Assembly (NCBI GenBank): GCA_016934605.1
Contig: JAFGSO010000247.1
Span: 1-7,622, forward strand
Source: Calditrichota bacterium
GTDB taxonomy: Bacteria > Calditrichota > Calditrichia > RBG-13-44-9
Length of the DNA stretch: 7,622 nt
Direction: 5' to 3'
The notes under the pieces were generated by a model, which saw nothing but the letters and a program-made list of their open reading frames with translations, was not told the origin of the DNA and searched no databases. Numbering within the stretch: the stretch's first letter is position 1; each line of letters opens with the position of its first letter. This document shows positions 5,851 through 7,622 of this stretch, in pieces. The translations under genes were made by a program, and so were the position numbers.

Positions 5851-6769
5851 ATTAAGCTGGAATATTGCAGAAACACTCAGGATGGCATTGAAAATGTGAT
5901 CACCACCAATGATGCCCTGTTTAAGGCATTTTCTGCGAAGACAGGACAGATTGATCCGGCGACCAAAGAAGTGCTACATTACCGGGAAGCGTTGTGGAAT
6001 GCCTTTAATTCGCTGAAAGAGAGGGGATTGCTCACTGCCAATTGCTTTATAAAACAGTGCAGAACATCAAGGAAAATCAGGCAGGTATCAGGAATACCCC
6101 GGTACGAAGATAGCCAATCTTCAAACGGGCAAGATTATCTATACACCACCGGAGGGGGAAAACCTGTTACGGGACCTGCTCAAAAACCTGGAAATCTACA
6201 TTCATAAAAAGGATGATATTGACCCGCTGATAAAGCTGGCAGTGATTCACTGTCAGTTTGAGGCCATCCATCCGTTTACCGACGGAAACGGCAGAACCGG
6301 CCGAATCATCAATATCCTGTATCTGGTGCAGCAGTACTTGCTGGAATTACCAATTATTTATCTCAGTAAATACATCATTGAAAATAAAAACGATTATTAC
6401 CGGCTCCTGCGAGTAGTCACCGAAAAGCCGGACTGGCAGACCTGGATTTTATATAGGCTGGAGGCGGTTGAAAAAACTGCTGATTTTACAAGACAGCGTA
6501 TTGTAAATATTCATGATCTTCTGGATGAAACTTTGCAGAAAGCGAAATCCGAATTACCGAATTGGATGTATTCGAAGGATTTGATTGAATTACTTTTTCA
6601 TCAGCCATACTGTAAAGCTGAAATATTGATCAATGCTAAAATTGCTAAACGAAAAACAGCCGCCAAATACCTGAAAGAATTAGAGTCAATCGGAATTCTA
6701 AAAAGTCACAAGATAGGAAGAGAAAATCTGTATTTAAATGTTAAACTATACGACCTGCTTTCCGGATAA
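5851..6769 (+). pseudogene. Fic-family protein (5'-truncated, two frameshifts)
   Basis: Three frames together give one Fic protein. From 5851 to about 6051 the frame reads a Fic_N domain (IENVITTNDALFKAFSAKTG, then DPATKEVLHYREALWNAF). A base missing from the A run 6051-6054 moves it to a frame reading VQNIKENQAGIRNTP; a base missing from the G run 6101-6102 moves it to the last frame, reading TKIANLQTGKIIYTPPEGEN and on to the stop at 6767-6769. The catalytic motif HPFTDGNGRTGR is at 6269-6304 and intact. The C-terminus (YSKDLIELLFHQPYCKAEIL, then IAKRKTAAKYLKELESIGIL) is the winged helix usual in this subfamily. Intact Fic enzymes transfer AMP from ATP to protein hydroxyl groups. The first 70 or so residues are missing, and no ATG precedes the open part. 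Loss of the N-terminus argues for a real pseudogene; the two homopolymer deletions could also be sequencing errors. Confidence 0.88.
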
Positions 6770-6794
6770 CATGTGCAACCAATACCTATCTCGA

Positions 6795-6835
6795 AATAAT
6801 ATGGTCATTATTTCAGATTTAATGACCATATTATT
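6795..6835. repeat. Perfect 16-bp inverted repeat after the Fic remnant
   Basis: AATAATATGGTCATTA (6795-6810) and TAATGACCATATTATT (6820-6835) are exact reverse complements with a nine-base loop. It begins 25 bp after the Fic stop, so it could fold at the 3' end of that transcript, but the stem is AT-rich and not followed by a T run. The core ATATGGTCAT recurs a third time at 6839-6848, which is more like a regulator or replication-protein site than a terminator. Confidence 0.75.
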
Positions 6836-6838
6836 AAC

Positions 6839-7115
6839 ATATGGTCATCCGATACCCATGTTTTTCGTGTTGAGAAAAACGTGTCCCTTATTTGATGCTT
6901 TTGAGCCATGTTTATGGAACATGTGTCTGTCTGACCCATACCGGTATGACATGTCGATACCATCGACATATCCGTTAAATGTGTCGACAAATACGCATTT
7001 TATCGACATATTATTCAAAAATATCGATACCGTCGGTATATCGAAGAACGTGTTCCTGCCTGACTGATGTTTAACATACGTGTTTCTTTTAGTCCTCTAT
7101 AGGGACACGTTTTTA
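6839..7115. repeat. Cluster of distinct short palindromes in an AT-rich convergent spacer
   Basis: In order: GTTTTTC/GAAAAAC (6860-6880), CATGTT/AACATG with five-base loop (6907-6923), CATACCGGTATG (6937-6948), GTCGAT/ATCGAC with three-base loop (6953-6967), TGTCGACA (6982-6989), ATACC/GGTAT with three-base loop (7027-7039), and ACGTGT/ACACGT (7078-7110) followed by TTTTATTTT. ATACC appears in several of them. A longer frame crossing the region (6738-7067) is rich in rare residues and has no ribosome site; I regard it as accidental. The last hairpin, with inner GTCC/GGAC, might end transcription rightwards. Confidence 0.55.
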
Positions 7116-7158
7116 TTTTGTGATAGATATTATTCGAAAAGCCACACCTCGACAAATT

Positions 7159-7622
7159 TTATGATGTTACTTGAGTTTCTTTCTCAAACGACTCCCTGAC
7201 AAATTTTTCTGCGTCTTGAAGTCTCTCAAGACTATTAATTGCCAGCTCAACATCTCCTACTCCCCAGTGGCCAATCTTAGATACGTCTCTTGCGAATGAA
7301 TCAGACGGATCCAGGTCTCTTGGATTGGTCTTTACCCAAACGCGCAGACCTCCCTGTTGGAGGTGTGCGCAGCAAAAAATCCTTTTTTCAAGAGACCAGC
7401 TGACATATTTAGCTCTGTATGATTTAGTAATCTGCCCGGGTGCAAGACTCTGGCAAATCTGGTCCAACCCTCTATACAATTCGATTACTTCATGGGGTTT
7501 TCCCTGGGTATGGTAATTTTCTGAGTATTCTGCGGTTTTTCTGGATGAAGGTTCTTTAGCTGAATATGTTTCCGATATTTTTTTAATTGGCACAGATGTG
7601 GACTTTCCTGTATCCCATATGC
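7159..7622 (-). CDS. DUF5655-like domain protein (partial, N-terminus outside window)
   Basis: The frame is open from the right edge to TAA 7161-7159, giving about 154 residues of C-terminus. GTG 7593 could serve as a start, but codons before it stay open to the edge (DTGKSTS), so the gene most likely begins outside. A low-complexity linker rich in Ser, Lys and Glu (about the first 45 residues) is followed by a globular domain: HEVIELYRGLDQICQSLAPG, then KRIFCCAHLQQGGLRVWVKT, then FARDVSKIGHWGVGDVELAI. The last block (RDVS-GHWG-GDVE) is what I recognise as DUF5655. In other proteins this domain often ends larger proteins carrying nuclease-like or DUF262-like parts; what lies before it here is not visible. 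The function of the domain is unknown. The gene converges on the Fic remnant. Confidence 0.75.
   Translation of the reverse strand, partial: IWDTGKSTSVPIKKISETYSAKEPSSRKTAEYSENYHTQGKPHEVIELYRGLDQICQSLAPGQITKSYRAKYVSWSLEKRIFCCAHLQQGGLRVWVKTNPRDLDPSDSFARDVSKIGHWGVGDVELAINSLERLQDAEKFVRESFEKETQVTS

Noticed and set aside
6738..7067. Plus-strand frame of 109 codons after the Fic remnant
   Set aside because: It overlaps the Fic end, has no ribosome site, runs through the palindrome cluster and has an unusual composition rich in Met, Tyr, Pro and Cys without any family signal.

Overview
The window looks like chromosomal DNA from a Gram-negative bacterium of the Fibrobacteres-Chlorobi-Bacteroidetes (FCB) group or a nearby candidate phylum. 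Two things point that way. One is a Tol-Pal/Exb gene pair, which needs an outer membrane. The other is an 83-residue remnant with the hallmarks of a type IX secretion C-terminal sorting domain (NYPNPFNPST near the start, GGVYFYRL near the end). Taxonomy below that level is not supported by the sequence alone.

Layout, left to right. (1) 1-970, minus strand: tolR/exbD-like (cut by the window edge) and tolQ/exbB-like, overlapping by the 4-nt ATGA. (2) 971-2354: about 1.4 kb without a convincing gene. It holds a G-rich hairpin repeat and a notable array of about 120-bp units, each carrying a long hairpin whose arms are made of 9-bp repeats (CTCTGYGNN on one side, its complement on the other). (3) 2355-2913, minus strand: a broken gene, a TPR protein with a frameshift in a G run, followed in another frame by the sorting-domain remnant. 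(4) 3019-5394: the only well-preserved metabolic locus. A tocopherol-cyclase-family gene (minus) and a MenA/UbiA-type prenyltransferase gene (plus) lie head to head across 441 bp, with a second, diverged 9-bp-periodic inverted repeat between them. (5) 5511-6769, plus strand: a gene graveyard. A 40-residue tail of an unidentified protein, an N-terminal piece of an AbiEii-like nucleotidyltransferase, and a 5'-truncated Fic gene with two single-base deletions in homopolymer runs follow each other tightly. (6) 6770-7158: an AT-rich convergent spacer with a dense series of distinct short palindromes. (7) 7159-7622, minus strand: the C-terminal part of a protein with a DUF5655-like domain, running off the right edge.

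How the genes fit together. TolQ and TolR would form a proton-driven inner-membrane complex, with the rest of the Tol or Exb operon expected beyond the left edge. The prenyltransferase and cyclase-like genes suggest, by analogy with the homogentisate prenyltransferase and tocopherol cyclase steps of tocopherol synthesis, prenylation of an aromatic head group followed by ring closure; this is inference. The right third resembles a decayed defence or toxin-antitoxin region. No tRNA, rRNA, CRISPR array or transposase gene was recognised. I did not find a clear-cut new system; the best candidates for novelty are the 9-bp-periodic hairpin array, the cyclase-prenyltransferase pair and the palindrome cluster at 6795-7110.
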